Below, one piece after another: positions 34,506 through 42,828 of a DNA stretch of 64,000 bases. The notes beneath the pieces are model-generated. The model searched no databases, was not told the DNA's origin, and saw only the letters and a program-made list of their open reading frames with translations. The DNA comes from an uncultured Clostridia bacterium (GTDB lineage: Bacteria; Bacillota; Clostridia; UMGS1810). The stretch covers positions 62,001 through 126,000 of the forward strand of contig CAKSPF010000001.1 of the NCBI GenBank assembly GCA_934481345.1, written 5' to 3'. How positions within the stretch are numbered: the first letter of the stretch is position 1; each line of letters starts with the position of its first letter. A program made the position numbers and the translations under genes.

Positions 34506-35051
34506 TTACAATACTTTAAAATTATTTTTCCCGATTTCATATAAATCATTACCGAAAGAATCAAAAATTACGGTAACCGGCATTTTATCAACGGTAAGTC
34601 TGCGTATAGCCTCTGTTCCGAGATCCTCATATGCGATAACTTCACTCTTTACTACATGACGAGCAATGAGCGCACCGGCGCCGCCGATTGCACCGAAATA
34701 AACCGCGCCGTTTTTGAGCATGGATTTTTTGACATCGGGATTCCGTATTCCCTTGCCAATCATGCCTTTTAATCCCAAATCCATAAGAACGGGTGCGTAA
34801 GCGTCCATTCTTCCGCTGGTGGTAGGACCGCATGAACCTATTACCTCACCTTCGCGGTGCGGACACGGACCCACATAATAAATAATCTGATCCTGTACGT
34901 CAAAAGGCAGTTTTTCACCTTTTGAAACCGCCTCGCACATGCGTTTGTGAGCAGCGTCACGCGCGGTATATATTACACCTGTCACCGTAACGCAGTCGCC
35001 GGCTTTGAGATTCTTTATTTTTTCTTTTGTAAGCGGAGTTGTTATATCCAT
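34506..35051 (-). CDS. class I fumarate hydratase / tartrate dehydratase beta subunit (lone)
   Basis: 181 residues matching the Fe-S hydro-lyase beta subunit: LKAGDCVTVTGVIYTARDAAH, YYVGPCPHREGEVIGSCGPT, TSGRMDAYAP and FGAIGGAGALIARHV. In two-subunit class I fumarases this chain pairs with an alpha subunit that holds most ligands of the [4Fe-4S] cluster. No alpha gene lies on either side, so it must be encoded elsewhere or missing. Fumarase and L-tartrate dehydratase beta chains cannot be told apart here. GGTGAT supports the ATG at 35051 over a GTG at 35060. Confidence 0.88.
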   Translation of the reverse strand: MDITTPLTKEKIKNLKAGDCVTVTGVIYTARDAAHKRMCEAVSKGEKLPFDVQDQIIYYVGPCPHREGEVIGSCGPTTSGRMDAYAPVLMDLGLKGMIGKGIRNPDVKKSMLKNGAVYFGAIGGAGALIARHVVKSEVIAYEDLGTEAIRRLTVDKMPVTVIFDSFGNDLYEIGKNNFKVL

Positions 35052-35086
35052 TAAAATCACCGTTTAATTCAAAATTTTTTCAATTT

Positions 35087-35115
35087 ATTTTATCATATTA
35101 TTTTTATTAATTCAA
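35087..35115 (-). promoter_or_regulatory. promoter of the fumarase beta gene
   Basis: TTGAAT (35110-35115) and TAAAAT (35087-35092) with a 17-base spacer on the minus strand. Confidence 0.55.
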
Positions 35116-35166
35116 GGCTTAATTTTATATTGATATTTACATAATATTTGATATAATTAACCGAAG

Positions 35167-35203
35167 TTATCCATGTGGATAATGTGGATAACTATGTGTA
35201 TAA
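35167..35203. other. cluster of DnaA boxes
   Basis: Two perfect copies of TTATCCACA (complement strand) at 35174-35182 and 35183-35191 abut each other. A third, TTATACACA, is at 35195-35203, and a two-mismatch TTATCCATG (plus strand) at 35167-35175 overlaps the first. The adjacent 35100-35160 is very AT-rich. There is no dnaA, dnaN or gene-strand switch here, so an origin is not supported; a DnaA-titration or DnaA-regulated promoter site is possible. Confidence 0.75.
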
Positions 35204-35239
35204 CTTTTATACCGCATAATGCATATGTTTACAAAGCAA

Positions 35240-35280
35240 AATAATCCGGCATGCTTTTTTAAGCAAAGAGCCGGATTATT
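35240..35280 (-). terminator. intrinsic terminator after the carboxypeptidase gene
   Basis: An 11-bp outer stem (AATAATCCGGC) plus an inner TTGCTT/AAGCA stem, with a short U run on the minus strand, 20 bases after the stop codon. Confidence 0.8.
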
Positions 35281-35300
35281 GTTTACATAATTTTTTTGAT

Positions 35301-36440
35301 TTATTTACTGCCGAGCCATATATCCGTTATTTTGCCGTATGCATATGTAACAGACATTTTTCTTATGCTTTCTCCGTACAAAAGATCTGTTCTGCCAACC
35401 TCGCTTTTACCGTTCATACATACAAGCTCGCCTGCCTTATCTCCCTTGACCACAGGCGCTTCCGCTGACTTTGCGAGCTTGTATTTCAGCGTTATATTTT
35501 CCTTTGTACCTTTTTTTGACAGACTGCTTACATCATCCGCACATACCAGCGGACATTTATTTTTTATGCCCTTATCTATCTTTATTTTTTTTACGCTGCT
35601 GCCTTTTTCCGCCACGTTCTTAACCTGATAATTTGCAAAGCCGTAATTCAAAAGCTGCGACGCGTCTGCCTGACGTTTTTTTGAAGTCGGCGCCGCCATT
35701 ATTACTGCAATTAAATGCATGTTATTCCGTTTTGCCGTAGCGCTTATGCAAAAGAGCGCTTTATCGGTGGAACCTGTTTTAAGACCGGTAGCGCCGTCAT
35801 AAAATCTTACAAGCTTATTTGTATTTGACAGTGTAAATTTGCCGTCGCGGAGCGAATCCATCCATATAGTTGTAAATTTATGTATATCCGGGTGTTTCAA
35901 AAGTTCGCGCGACATAAGCGCTATATCATATGCCGTGCTGTAGTGACCGTCCGCATCAAGTCCGTTGCAGTTAACAAAATGTGTGTCCTTCATACCGAGT
36001 TCCTGCGCTCTTTTATTCATCATGCCGACAAACACGTCACAGCTTCCGCCAAGGTGCTCTGCCATTGCGACGGCTGCGTCATTACCCGAGGCAACCGCAA
36101 TTCCCTTTAAAATATCCTCAGTGCTCATCTGCTCTCCTTCGTCCAGAAATATTGTGGAACCGCCCATACTTTTGGCATATGCGCTTCCCGTTATAACATC
36201 GGTATATTTCAGTTTTCCCGAATCAATAGCTTCCATTGCAAGCAGCATAGTCATAATTTTGGTTACGCTTGCCATCGGGAGCTTTTCATGAGAATTATTT
36301 TCATATAGGATTGTTCCGGTGGCAGAGTCCATAAGCAGAGCACTTTTGCATGAAAGATTAAGCTCTGCCTGCTGTGCAAAAGCCGTTGATGCCGCAATAG
36401 TTAAAATCATAGTAAAAATTACCGTTCGCTTTGCAAACAT
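35301..36440 (-). CDS. D-alanyl-D-alanine carboxypeptidase (PBP5/DacF type)
   Basis: 379 residues with a signal peptide (about 1-23). The penicillin-binding motifs are present in order: SxxK in MASVTKIMT (about 60-63), SGN in VASGNDAAVAMAE, and KTG in GLKTGSTDKALF. A ~100-residue beta-rich C-terminal domain follows, as in PBP5. It trims the terminal D-Ala of peptidoglycan stems. Assignment to DacA versus sporulation DacF/DacB is open. The ATG at 36440 follows AGGTG that lies inside the 3' arm of a hairpin. Confidence 0.93.
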   Translation of the reverse strand: MFAKRTVIFTMILTIAASTAFAQQAELNLSCKSALLMDSATGTILYENNSHEKLPMASVTKIMTMLLAMEAIDSGKLKYTDVITGSAYAKSMGGSTIFLDEGEQMSTEDILKGIAVASGNDAAVAMAEHLGGSCDVFVGMMNKRAQELGMKDTHFVNCNGLDADGHYSTAYDIALMSRELLKHPDIHKFTTIWMDSLRDGKFTLSNTNKLVRFYDGATGLKTGSTDKALFCISATAKRNNMHLIAVIMAAPTSKKRQADASQLLNYGFANYQVKNVAEKGSSVKKIKIDKGIKNKCPLVCADDVSSLSKKGTKENITLKYKLAKSAEAPVVKGDKAGELVCMNGKSEVGRTDLLYGESIRKMSVTYAYGKITDIWLGSK

Positions 36441-36449
36441 ACAAAAAAT

Positions 36450-36476
36450 CACCTCATATCCTATTGATATGAGGTG
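36450..36476 (-). terminator. terminator-like hairpin holding the carboxypeptidase ribosome site
   Basis: Perfect 11-bp inverted repeat (CACCTCATATC / GATATGAGGTG) with a 5-base loop, followed by AUUUUUUG on the minus strand. It lies 36 bases after the SPOCS-LysM stop codon. Its 3' arm contains GAGGTG, the only ribosome-site-like sequence before the ATG at 36440. Confidence 0.75.
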
Positions 36477-36512
36477 AAGCATGTCTTATATTCTCAATTT
36501 TAACAAATCGTT

Positions 36513-38075
36513 TTATACAACGCGTCTTTTAGGAATAAGGAGCTGCTGACGGTTATGCAGCTTTTCATTTTCATCTATTTTATTTACCGATGCAATTTCA
36601 CCGATAGTAGTATTATACCTTTTGGCAATATCCCACAAGGTGTCGCTTGCCTCGGCAAAATATATTATTATACCGGGCTGTGACGTCTTGTCTATCGGAG
36701 CGTCCTCGTTTACCTGAACATCGGTTATAACATCTATTGACTTATTTCTTACAATATTTGCATTCACATGCATTGCAACTCTTATTTCCGCCTCGCTGCC
36801 GGATTTAAACGTATAACCGCTGTGTTCGGTATGAATTACCGCATTCACGGAAGCTCCGTCCGCATTGCCGGATATTTCAAAGCGCTGTGTAAACGGTATA
36901 TCTTTTTTTGCACAATAAACCGGCGAGGTTTCGCTGTCGGACAAATACAAAAGCTGTGCGTTGACATAGCCTTCAATAACCGCCGTATTCCCCTGAACAG
37001 AGGTATTTTCTATATACGGCTGTGCAATGAGGTTATATATTTTTACCATTTCCGGCATCGGTTCCTGAACGGTAACGGCATCGGTGACGGTAAAAGACGT
37101 GTTGGATGCGTCAACGATTTCACTTACATTTATGGTTTTTTTCTGAACATTGAGTTCATAGTCGGGGCTGTACACATCCGAAACAACATCAAACTGTTCA
37201 TCCTCATAAGCGCGTATGAGCGAGCTTACGGCTATTTTGACATACACACCCGTACTTTCCCCGTTTTCATCCTTTTCTACGCTGAAAGAAGCGTCGGTGA
37301 TTGAGTATTCAATATCCGAATGCATATCCGGAGTAATTCCGTCTACATCCATAATCTCAGTAAACGGCACTTCGTTTTCCATATAATATATATCTTCATC
37401 ATATGTATAAAGCGTATTGACAAGCAGATTTCCCTTTGCCACAACCTTGTTGTTTACAACCTTAAGCTCTCGGCTCTCAAGACGGATATCCGACTTTAAA
37501 ATATCATCAATTGTCGGATTTGCACCGGGAAGTTTAAGACTGTCTTCAACTTCAAAGCTGTTTTCGCTGCATACCGCAAGGTTAAAAGCTTTGACAACAC
37601 TGCTCTTTACCGGCACCGATGAATCGGACGTTATTCCCGAAACAACCGGAGCAACACTTGAATCCACAACATTAGTATCCAAAGCCACAACCGCCTTTAC
37701 ATTGATTTTACGGCTGTTCTGTATGAAGTATTCAATATGGCGCACCTCGGATTTAACATAATTGAACATATCTTCCTCCACACCTGCAACCTCTATCTGC
37801 TGCGAAAACGGTGTGCGGAAGTTAATGCTTTTTACGCTGATTTTTTCCTCGTCGCCCGAATAAAGAATGGTGTAGTCAATCATGCCGGAAACCGTAATAT
37901 GGTCTTTCTGAATATACTTTTCCGTAACGGACGACAGAGCGTTAACCTGCAATACGTTCAGCACATCAGGCTTTGAGTCCGGTACTATAATGTCTGTATC
38001 GACCACCGTTCTTATGTTTGCCGCTTTAAGCGGTTCGTTAATTTGAATGTTCAGTGTATCTAATTCCAACGACAT
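36513..38075 (-). CDS. SPOCS (DUF3794) repeat protein with C-terminal LysM domain
   Basis: 520 residues with at least three DUF3794/SPOCS units, each starting with a VxGxIxYxxLYx-like strand (for example VSGMIDYTILYSGD, GNLLVNTLYTYDED, IEGYVNAQLLYLSD). The last ~50 residues are a LysM domain (SDTLWDIAKRYNTTIGEIAS to QQLLIPKRR). Proteins of this build are found in spore coat or cortex morphogenesis in Bacillota. AGGAGG is 6 bases before the ATG at 38075; the ATG six bases earlier sits directly on the AGGAGG. A sigma-E-like promoter lies upstream. Confidence 0.88.
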   Translation of the reverse strand: MSLELDTLNIQINEPLKAANIRTVVDTDIIVPDSKPDVLNVLQVNALSSVTEKYIQKDHITVSGMIDYTILYSGDEEKISVKSINFRTPFSQQIEVAGVEEDMFNYVKSEVRHIEYFIQNSRKINVKAVVALDTNVVDSSVAPVVSGITSDSSVPVKSSVVKAFNLAVCSENSFEVEDSLKLPGANPTIDDILKSDIRLESRELKVVNNKVVAKGNLLVNTLYTYDEDIYYMENEVPFTEIMDVDGITPDMHSDIEYSITDASFSVEKDENGESTGVYVKIAVSSLIRAYEDEQFDVVSDVYSPDYELNVQKKTINVSEIVDASNTSFTVTDAVTVQEPMPEMVKIYNLIAQPYIENTSVQGNTAVIEGYVNAQLLYLSDSETSPVYCAKKDIPFTQRFEISGNADGASVNAVIHTEHSGYTFKSGSEAEIRVAMHVNANIVRNKSIDVITDVQVNEDAPIDKTSQPGIIIYFAEASDTLWDIAKRYNTTIGEIASVNKIDENEKLHNRQQLLIPKRRVV

Positions 38076-38107
38076 TTTCATCCTCCTAAAACTTTATTAT
38101 GTTTTAA

Positions 38108-38136
38108 TATATATGCCTTCTTTAAAAAAATATTAC
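38108..38136 (-). promoter_or_regulatory. sigma-E-like sporulation promoter of the SPOCS-LysM gene
   Basis: On the minus strand GTAATATT (38129-38136) and CATATATA (38108-38115) are 13 bases apart, close to the mother-cell sigma-E pattern (ATATT-type -35, CATA-type -10). No TTGACA/TATAAT pair of normal spacing is as good. The start codon is ~33 bases downstream. Confidence 0.45.
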
Positions 38137-38186
38137 CTATACAAAATATAATTTGTATGATATACTTAAACAAAGGCGGTGACAGT

Positions 38187-39359
38187 ATGGATTTTCCAAA
38201 AAGCTATCAGGAAATTAAAGAAGAAATAATATCCGTAAGAAGGCGCATACACCAAAACCCCGAGCTTGCTTTTGAAGAATATGCTACCTCGGATGAAATA
38301 TGTGCATTTTTAGATAAATACTCCATAAAATATAAACGTGGCATAGCAAAAACCGGTGTGCTTGCCAGGATAGGAAGCTGCGGCAAAACGCTTATGCTGC
38401 GCGCCGACATGGACGCTCTGCCGATTGAGGAAAAAACCGGACTTGAATTTGCATCGAAAAATACCGGTGTAATGCATGCATGCGGTCACGATATTCATAT
38501 TGCGGCAGCTCTTTCGGCAGCATATGTTCTGAAAAAATATGAACAAAATCTGGGCGGAACTGTTTTGATTGTTTTTCAGCCTGCGGAGGAAACCACAGGC
38601 GGCGCATTACCCATGATAAATGAAGGAATAATGCAAAATCCCGTGCCGGACGCAGTAATAGGCGGCCACACAACACCAGCTCTGAGGACAGGAAAAATAT
38701 GGATAAAAAGCGGCGCGCTGATGGCATCTCCGGATGATTTTTGCGTAACCTTTATCGGAAAAAGCACTCACGGCGCCGAACCGCAAAACGGCATTAATCC
38801 GATAATCCCTGCAGCTGAATTTGCCGGCAAATTAAACGAATTTGTGCACTTATCTTTGGAAGAAAATGAAAAATATGTTTTATCAGTCTGCGGATTTGAC
38901 GGCGGAAACAGCATAAATATTATACCGGACAGCGCAAGCGTTACGGGAACGTTCCGCAGCTTCAGCGAACAAACACGCACAACTGCATGTGAGGCAATAA
39001 AACATCTTGCGGAAAAAACAGCCGCAAAACACGGCGCAAGGATAAAATATACATACAACTTTTTGTATCCGCCGGTTATAAATGATAAATCTGTTACGGA
39101 TATGCTCACCAAAGCAGCCGAAAAAACAATAGGAAAAAATAATATCATTATGCTCGAAAAGCCGCTTATGACCGGAGAAGATTTTTCCTACTACGGCAAA
39201 TTTGCTCCGGCGTCATTCATGTGGTACGGATGCGGTCTGTCGGAAAATGAACCGCCGCTCCACTCCAGCAGCTTTACAGCAGACGAAAACGCTATAAAAA
39301 CAGCCACGGAAATTTTTTGCCAATTTGCAAAAGACTTTTTTAACACAAAAGAGATTTAA
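38187..39359 (+). CDS. M20 family amidohydrolase (N-acyl amino acid deacylase type)
   Basis: 390 residues of the peptidase M20D/hippurate hydrolase family. Metal-binding blocks are HACGHDIHIAAALSAA, QPAEETTGGALPMI and GGHTTPAL; the dimerisation-domain motif STHGAEPQNGINPI and the final LHSSSF (metal His) are present. Cytoplasmic; it releases amino acids from N-acyl forms or peptides. AGGCGGTGA sits 4 bases before the ATG at 38187. The amino-acid symporter gene starts 31 bases after its stop, suggesting a scavenging operon. Confidence 0.93.
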   Translation: MDFPKSYQEIKEEIISVRRRIHQNPELAFEEYATSDEICAFLDKYSIKYKRGIAKTGVLARIGSCGKTLMLRADMDALPIEEKTGLEFASKNTGVMHACGHDIHIAAALSAAYVLKKYEQNLGGTVLIVFQPAEETTGGALPMINEGIMQNPVPDAVIGGHTTPALRTGKIWIKSGALMASPDDFCVTFIGKSTHGAEPQNGINPIIPAAEFAGKLNEFVHLSLEENEKYVLSVCGFDGGNSINIIPDSASVTGTFRSFSEQTRTTACEAIKHLAEKTAAKHGARIKYTYNFLYPPVINDKSVTDMLTKAAEKTIGKNNIIMLEKPLMTGEDFSYYGKFAPASFMWYGCGLSENEPPLHSSSFTADENAIKTATEIFCQFAKDFFNTKEI

Positions 39360-39390
39360 AACTTAATAATAATTTTACCGGAGGTTGCTA

Positions 39391-41031
39391 ATGGGTATTT
39401 TTTTGCAACGGCTTTCGGATTTAAATGCCGAAGTAAACAGCTGTGCATGGGGATACGGAATTTATCTCCTGCTCGGTGCGGGAATTATCATGACGGTTGC
39501 CACAAAAGCATTTCAATTCATGCACATAAGACATTGGTTTAAAAAAACCATAGGCAGCATATTCAGAAAGGACGTCTGCAAAAATACTCAAAACAAATCA
39601 ATATCGCAGTTCCAGGCGCTGTGTACATCGCTTGCCGCAACAATCGGCGTGGGAAACATTGCCGGAGTTGCGGCAGCAGTCGCGGGCGGCGGACCCGGAG
39701 CAGTCTTTTGGATGTGGATAGCCGCCTTTTTGGGAATGATGACTAACTACTCCGAAAATGTACTCGGAATTTACTACAGACGCAAAAATGCGGACGGCGA
39801 GTGGGCAGGCGGCGCAATGTATTATCTCGAAAACGGTATCGGCTCACTCAGACACTGCCGTCACCTCGGCAAGTTTCTTGCGGTAATATTTTCGGTGTTT
39901 TGTATCCTTGCTTCGTTTGGCATAGGCAACATGGGGCAGGTAAACAAAATTGTTTCAAACTTTACCACAGCCTTCGGAAATGAAGCGCTTTCCTCAATTG
40001 TTCTTTACGGAGAAAACGAATCCGCAATAACAATGTACCATCTCATTTTGGGAATAATCATTGCCGCAGTCGGCGGAGTTATTATTCTGGGCGGACTCAA
40101 ACGCATTGCCGTATTTGCCGAAAAAGTGGTTCCTTTTATGGTTATAGTGTTTCTGCTTGGCAGTTTTACCGTTATCTTAGCAAATGCCGGACATATTCTG
40201 CCCGCATTTTCGGCAATATTTGAAAGTGCATTTTCCGCAAAAGCAGTCTGGGGAGGAACAAACGGTCTTGCCGTAAAGCAAATAATTACAATCGGCTGCA
40301 AGCGCGGAATGTTCTCAAACGAGGCAGGGCTCGGCTCAACTGTTATGGTAAATTCATCTTCAAACGTAAAAGAGCCTGTCATTCAGGGCATGTGGGGAAT
40401 TTTTGAGGTATTTACCGACACTGTAGTCGTATGCACCATGACGGCGCTTGTAATACTGACATCGGGAGTAATAGACTTAGACACGGGTATGCTTTTGTGC
40501 GGCGCTGCAGATGATTCCACACTTGTTGCAAAAGCCTTTGAAACGGTATTCGGAGGCTTCGGCGAAAAATTTGTTGCAATTGCAATTTTTTTATTTGCTT
40601 TTACTACACTTCTCGGCTGGTCTCATTACGGTGCAATGGCAATTGAATATTTATTCGGCAAAAACAGTGTTAAAACCTACAAAATGGCATTTGTGATTAT
40701 GACCGCATCGGGTGCACTTATGACTTCTTCGATTGCATGGGATATTTCCGACACCTTTAACGCTCTTATGATGCTTCCGAATCTGATAGGAATAACCGGA
40801 CTTTCGGGAACGGTAGTAAAAATAACAAAAAATTACACAGACAGAATATTTAAAGGCATAAAAATCAAACCGCTTCTTTCATCATCTGCCGAAATACAGA
40901 GAAAGCATGAACGGGAGCTTATTGAAAAAAAGGCAGTCGAACTCGAAAAACAAGAAAACAACAGTCAAAAACGGAGGCAAAATGGATATTATTATACAAA
41001 CGGCAAAACCAAATCAATTACCCGAACTTAA
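39391..41031 (+). CDS. alanine/glycine:cation symporter (AGCS) family protein
   Basis: 547 residues with about ten membrane helices. The family signature region SLAATIGVGNIAGVAAAVAG and GGPGAVFWMWIAAF is intact, followed by TNYSENVLGIYYR and CKRGMFSNEAGLGSTVMVNS. It takes up small neutral amino acids with Na+ (or H+). GGAGG is 6 bases before the ATG at 39391; a TTG six bases earlier is less likely. The C-terminal ~60 residues are a charged cytoplasmic tail overlapping the next gene by 50 bases. Confidence 0.94.
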   Translation: MGIFLQRLSDLNAEVNSCAWGYGIYLLLGAGIIMTVATKAFQFMHIRHWFKKTIGSIFRKDVCKNTQNKSISQFQALCTSLAATIGVGNIAGVAAAVAGGGPGAVFWMWIAAFLGMMTNYSENVLGIYYRRKNADGEWAGGAMYYLENGIGSLRHCRHLGKFLAVIFSVFCILASFGIGNMGQVNKIVSNFTTAFGNEALSSIVLYGENESAITMYHLILGIIIAAVGGVIILGGLKRIAVFAEKVVPFMVIVFLLGSFTVILANAGHILPAFSAIFESAFSAKAVWGGTNGLAVKQIITIGCKRGMFSNEAGLGSTVMVNSSSNVKEPVIQGMWGIFEVFTDTVVVCTMTALVILTSGVIDLDTGMLLCGAADDSTLVAKAFETVFGGFGEKFVAIAIFLFAFTTLLGWSHYGAMAIEYLFGKNSVKTYKMAFVIMTASGALMTSSIAWDISDTFNALMMLPNLIGITGLSGTVVKITKNYTDRIFKGIKIKPLLSSSAEIQRKHERELIEKKAVELEKQENNSQKRRQNGYYYTNGKTKSITRT

Positions 41032-41818
41032 AAAAATATGGTCGGAATGTTTCGGAGACAGCAATGACTATATAGAGTTGTTCTTTAAGCACCGATACCG
41101 GAACACAACGGCACTTACTGCAATATGCAGCGGCAAAACCGTTGGAGCCGTATATCTTATGCCCGTATTAGCAGAGGAATACGGAGTCATAAAAAAAGGC
41201 ATGTACATCTATGCGGCAGGTGTCTTGAAGGAATACCGGAAAAACGGAATCTTTGCAGCAATGCAAAATAAAATAAACCTGCATTTAAAGCAAAATGATG
41301 AATTCTGCATATTATGCCCGGCAAATCAAAAACTGTACGGGTATTACTGCAATCTCGGCTATAGTGATTATTCATATCTTACGGATATTGCGGTAAGTGC
41401 CGGCGATACCGCCGCCGAAAACTTCAAATCAGAAAGCATTTCGGCAGAGGAGTATATCCGTCTGAGAAATTCGTACTTTAAATCCGACGGGCTTATATGC
41501 TGGAATGAAGAAGCAGTAAATTATGCTATGGTTGAAAACACTTTCTGCGGAGGATATTCATTCAAAATAAGCGATGCGAGCGCAGCTTATGCAATACTTG
41601 CCAGGCCGTTCGGCGATACTGTTAAAATTATCGAGTCAACCGTACCGCAAAATCTGATGAAGCCGATAACAAATTTTATATGCAAAAAATACGGCAAAAA
41701 ATCGGCAATATGGACTCGTGCTTCATATGACGCTTACGGAAATCAAGCCTACATTTCAGCTTTGAGCATAAATCTTAAAAAGGCTGAGTATCCATACATG
41801 AATTTACTGCTTAATTAG
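40982..41818 (+). CDS. GNAT family N-acetyltransferase
   Basis: 278 residues. The N-terminal half is a GNAT fold with the acetyl-CoA loop in GVLKEYRKNGIFAAMQ (R-K-N-G-x-F) and the later NQKLYGYYCNLGYSDY strand. The C-terminal ~110 residues form a second, weaker domain, resembling two-domain GNAT proteins of the Eis type. GGAGGCAAA precedes the ATG at 40982 inside the symporter gene end. The acceptor is unknown. Third gene of the plus-strand operon. Confidence 0.82.
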   Translation: MDIIIQTAKPNQLPELKKIWSECFGDSNDYIELFFKHRYRNTTALTAICSGKTVGAVYLMPVLAEEYGVIKKGMYIYAAGVLKEYRKNGIFAAMQNKINLHLKQNDEFCILCPANQKLYGYYCNLGYSDYSYLTDIAVSAGDTAAENFKSESISAEEYIRLRNSYFKSDGLICWNEEAVNYAMVENTFCGGYSFKISDASAAYAILARPFGDTVKIIESTVPQNLMKPITNFICKKYGKKSAIWTRASYDAYGNQAYISALSINLKKAEYPYMNLLLN

Positions 41819-42406
41819 TCCTGTAATTTAAGTATTCTATAAACTTTTTACCGCAGGAGGCATGTGTTTTTTGCTTTTTACCGCCAGCCCTATGCTCCGA
41901 TATGCCGGTATATCCGTCTTGTTAAGCGCCGTACGGTACGGCATTCTCTTTAAAATCAGTTCCGGCAAAATACTTACGCCTAGTCCGCTTTCCGCCATAG
42001 ACATTATGGCGTAATCGTCCCATGTTGTAAAATGCACGTCGGGATGCAGACTGTTCTTTTTAAATAAATGTTAATAATATTCGGCAGCCAATGCGCCGCC
42101 ACACTTGAAAATGTTCCTATACGGATTATGCCCGTTTGAAGACCGTTCAGTTCATCAATCTTATTTGCAGTTTTCTGTATTCATCACACAAAGATTTTGC
42201 ATAAGACAGCAGTTTCAGTCCTTCGTAAGTAAGTACGACACCTGATTTGCCCCGCTCCATAACAGATATTTGCCACTCTGTTTCAATGTCATTTATCATT
42301 CTGCTATTGCAGACTGAGAGTAATTAAGCATTTCAGCCGCTTTTGTAAAGCTGCCGTACTCTGCCGCGGTAATCAGCGCCAGATAATTTGATTTATTTTC
42401 ATCCAT
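41811..42406 (-). pseudogene. LysR family transcriptional regulator, decayed by four frameshifts
   Basis: Reading from the ATG at 42406, the winged helix is clear (ALITAAEYGSFTKAAEMLNY, SQSAI). The frame is then lost about 42303 and regained as RMINDIETEWQISVMERGKS; lost again about 42165 (then KIDELNGLQTGIIRIGTFSS), again about 42060 (then KKNSLHPDVHFTTWDDYAIM), and again about 41847 before the natural end TYR-like EYLNYRTN. Each break is repaired by adding a single base, so four one-base deletions have hit one gene. It is divergent from, and probably once controlled, the adjacent ProX-like fragment. Confidence 0.85.
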
Positions 42407-42518
42407 TATGCCATCCGGTTTATATATTATTTTTTGTAATGTATAGCATTAAAAACATTTGTTTTTGTAAAAATATACTGTTTTTAAAGAAAAGTCAATA
42501 AAAACAGGAGGACTCAAT

Positions 42519-42790
42519 ATGTTTTATATAAGCGAAATTTCTACGAAAAAATCAATTGAATTTAAAACCGATTTACAAAAGAAAGTATACGAATCGCTTG
42601 AAGAATTAAATATTTCTTATGAGCGCACAGACACTGACGAAGCGATAAGCATGAATGACTGTACGCTGATTAACGAAAAACTCGGTATAAATATGGTAAA
42701 AACGCTCTTTCTGTGCAACAGTCCGCAAACAGAGTTTTTTATGTTTGTAACAAAAGACGACAAGTTGAAAAGACTTCAATTTTTCAAACG
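42519..42790 (+). pseudogene. ProX/YbaK-type prolyl-tRNA editing (PrdX-like) protein, truncated
   Basis: The first ~85 residues match the YbaK/ProX N-terminal half: LEELNISYERTDTDEAISMN, DCTLINEKLGINMVKTLFLC, then FFMFVTKDDK. After that the similarity stops and the reading frame runs into the hairpin at 42793, so the C-terminal half with the deacylase core is gone. The ribosome site AGGAGG is intact, as is the ATG at 42519. A short deletion or frameshift near 42770 is likely. Family members deacylate Ala- or Cys-tRNA(Pro). Confidence 0.75.
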
Positions 42791-42792
42791 TA

Positions 42793-42821
42793 AGGCATAT
42801 CACGCTTTATGTGATATGCCT
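42793..42821. terminator. hairpin between the ProX remnant and the esterase gene
   Basis: A perfect 11-bp inverted repeat (AGGCATATCAC / GTGATATGCCT) with a 7-base loop, 7 bases after the esterase stop. U runs are short on both strands, so its strength is uncertain. Confidence 0.6.
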
Positions 42822-42828
42822 GTTTCGA

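Noticed and set aside
35100..35240. Chromosomal replication origin
   Set aside because: DnaA boxes and AT-rich DNA are present, but no dnaA, dnaN, rpmH or gidA is near and the gene strand does not change. Reported as a DnaA-box cluster only.
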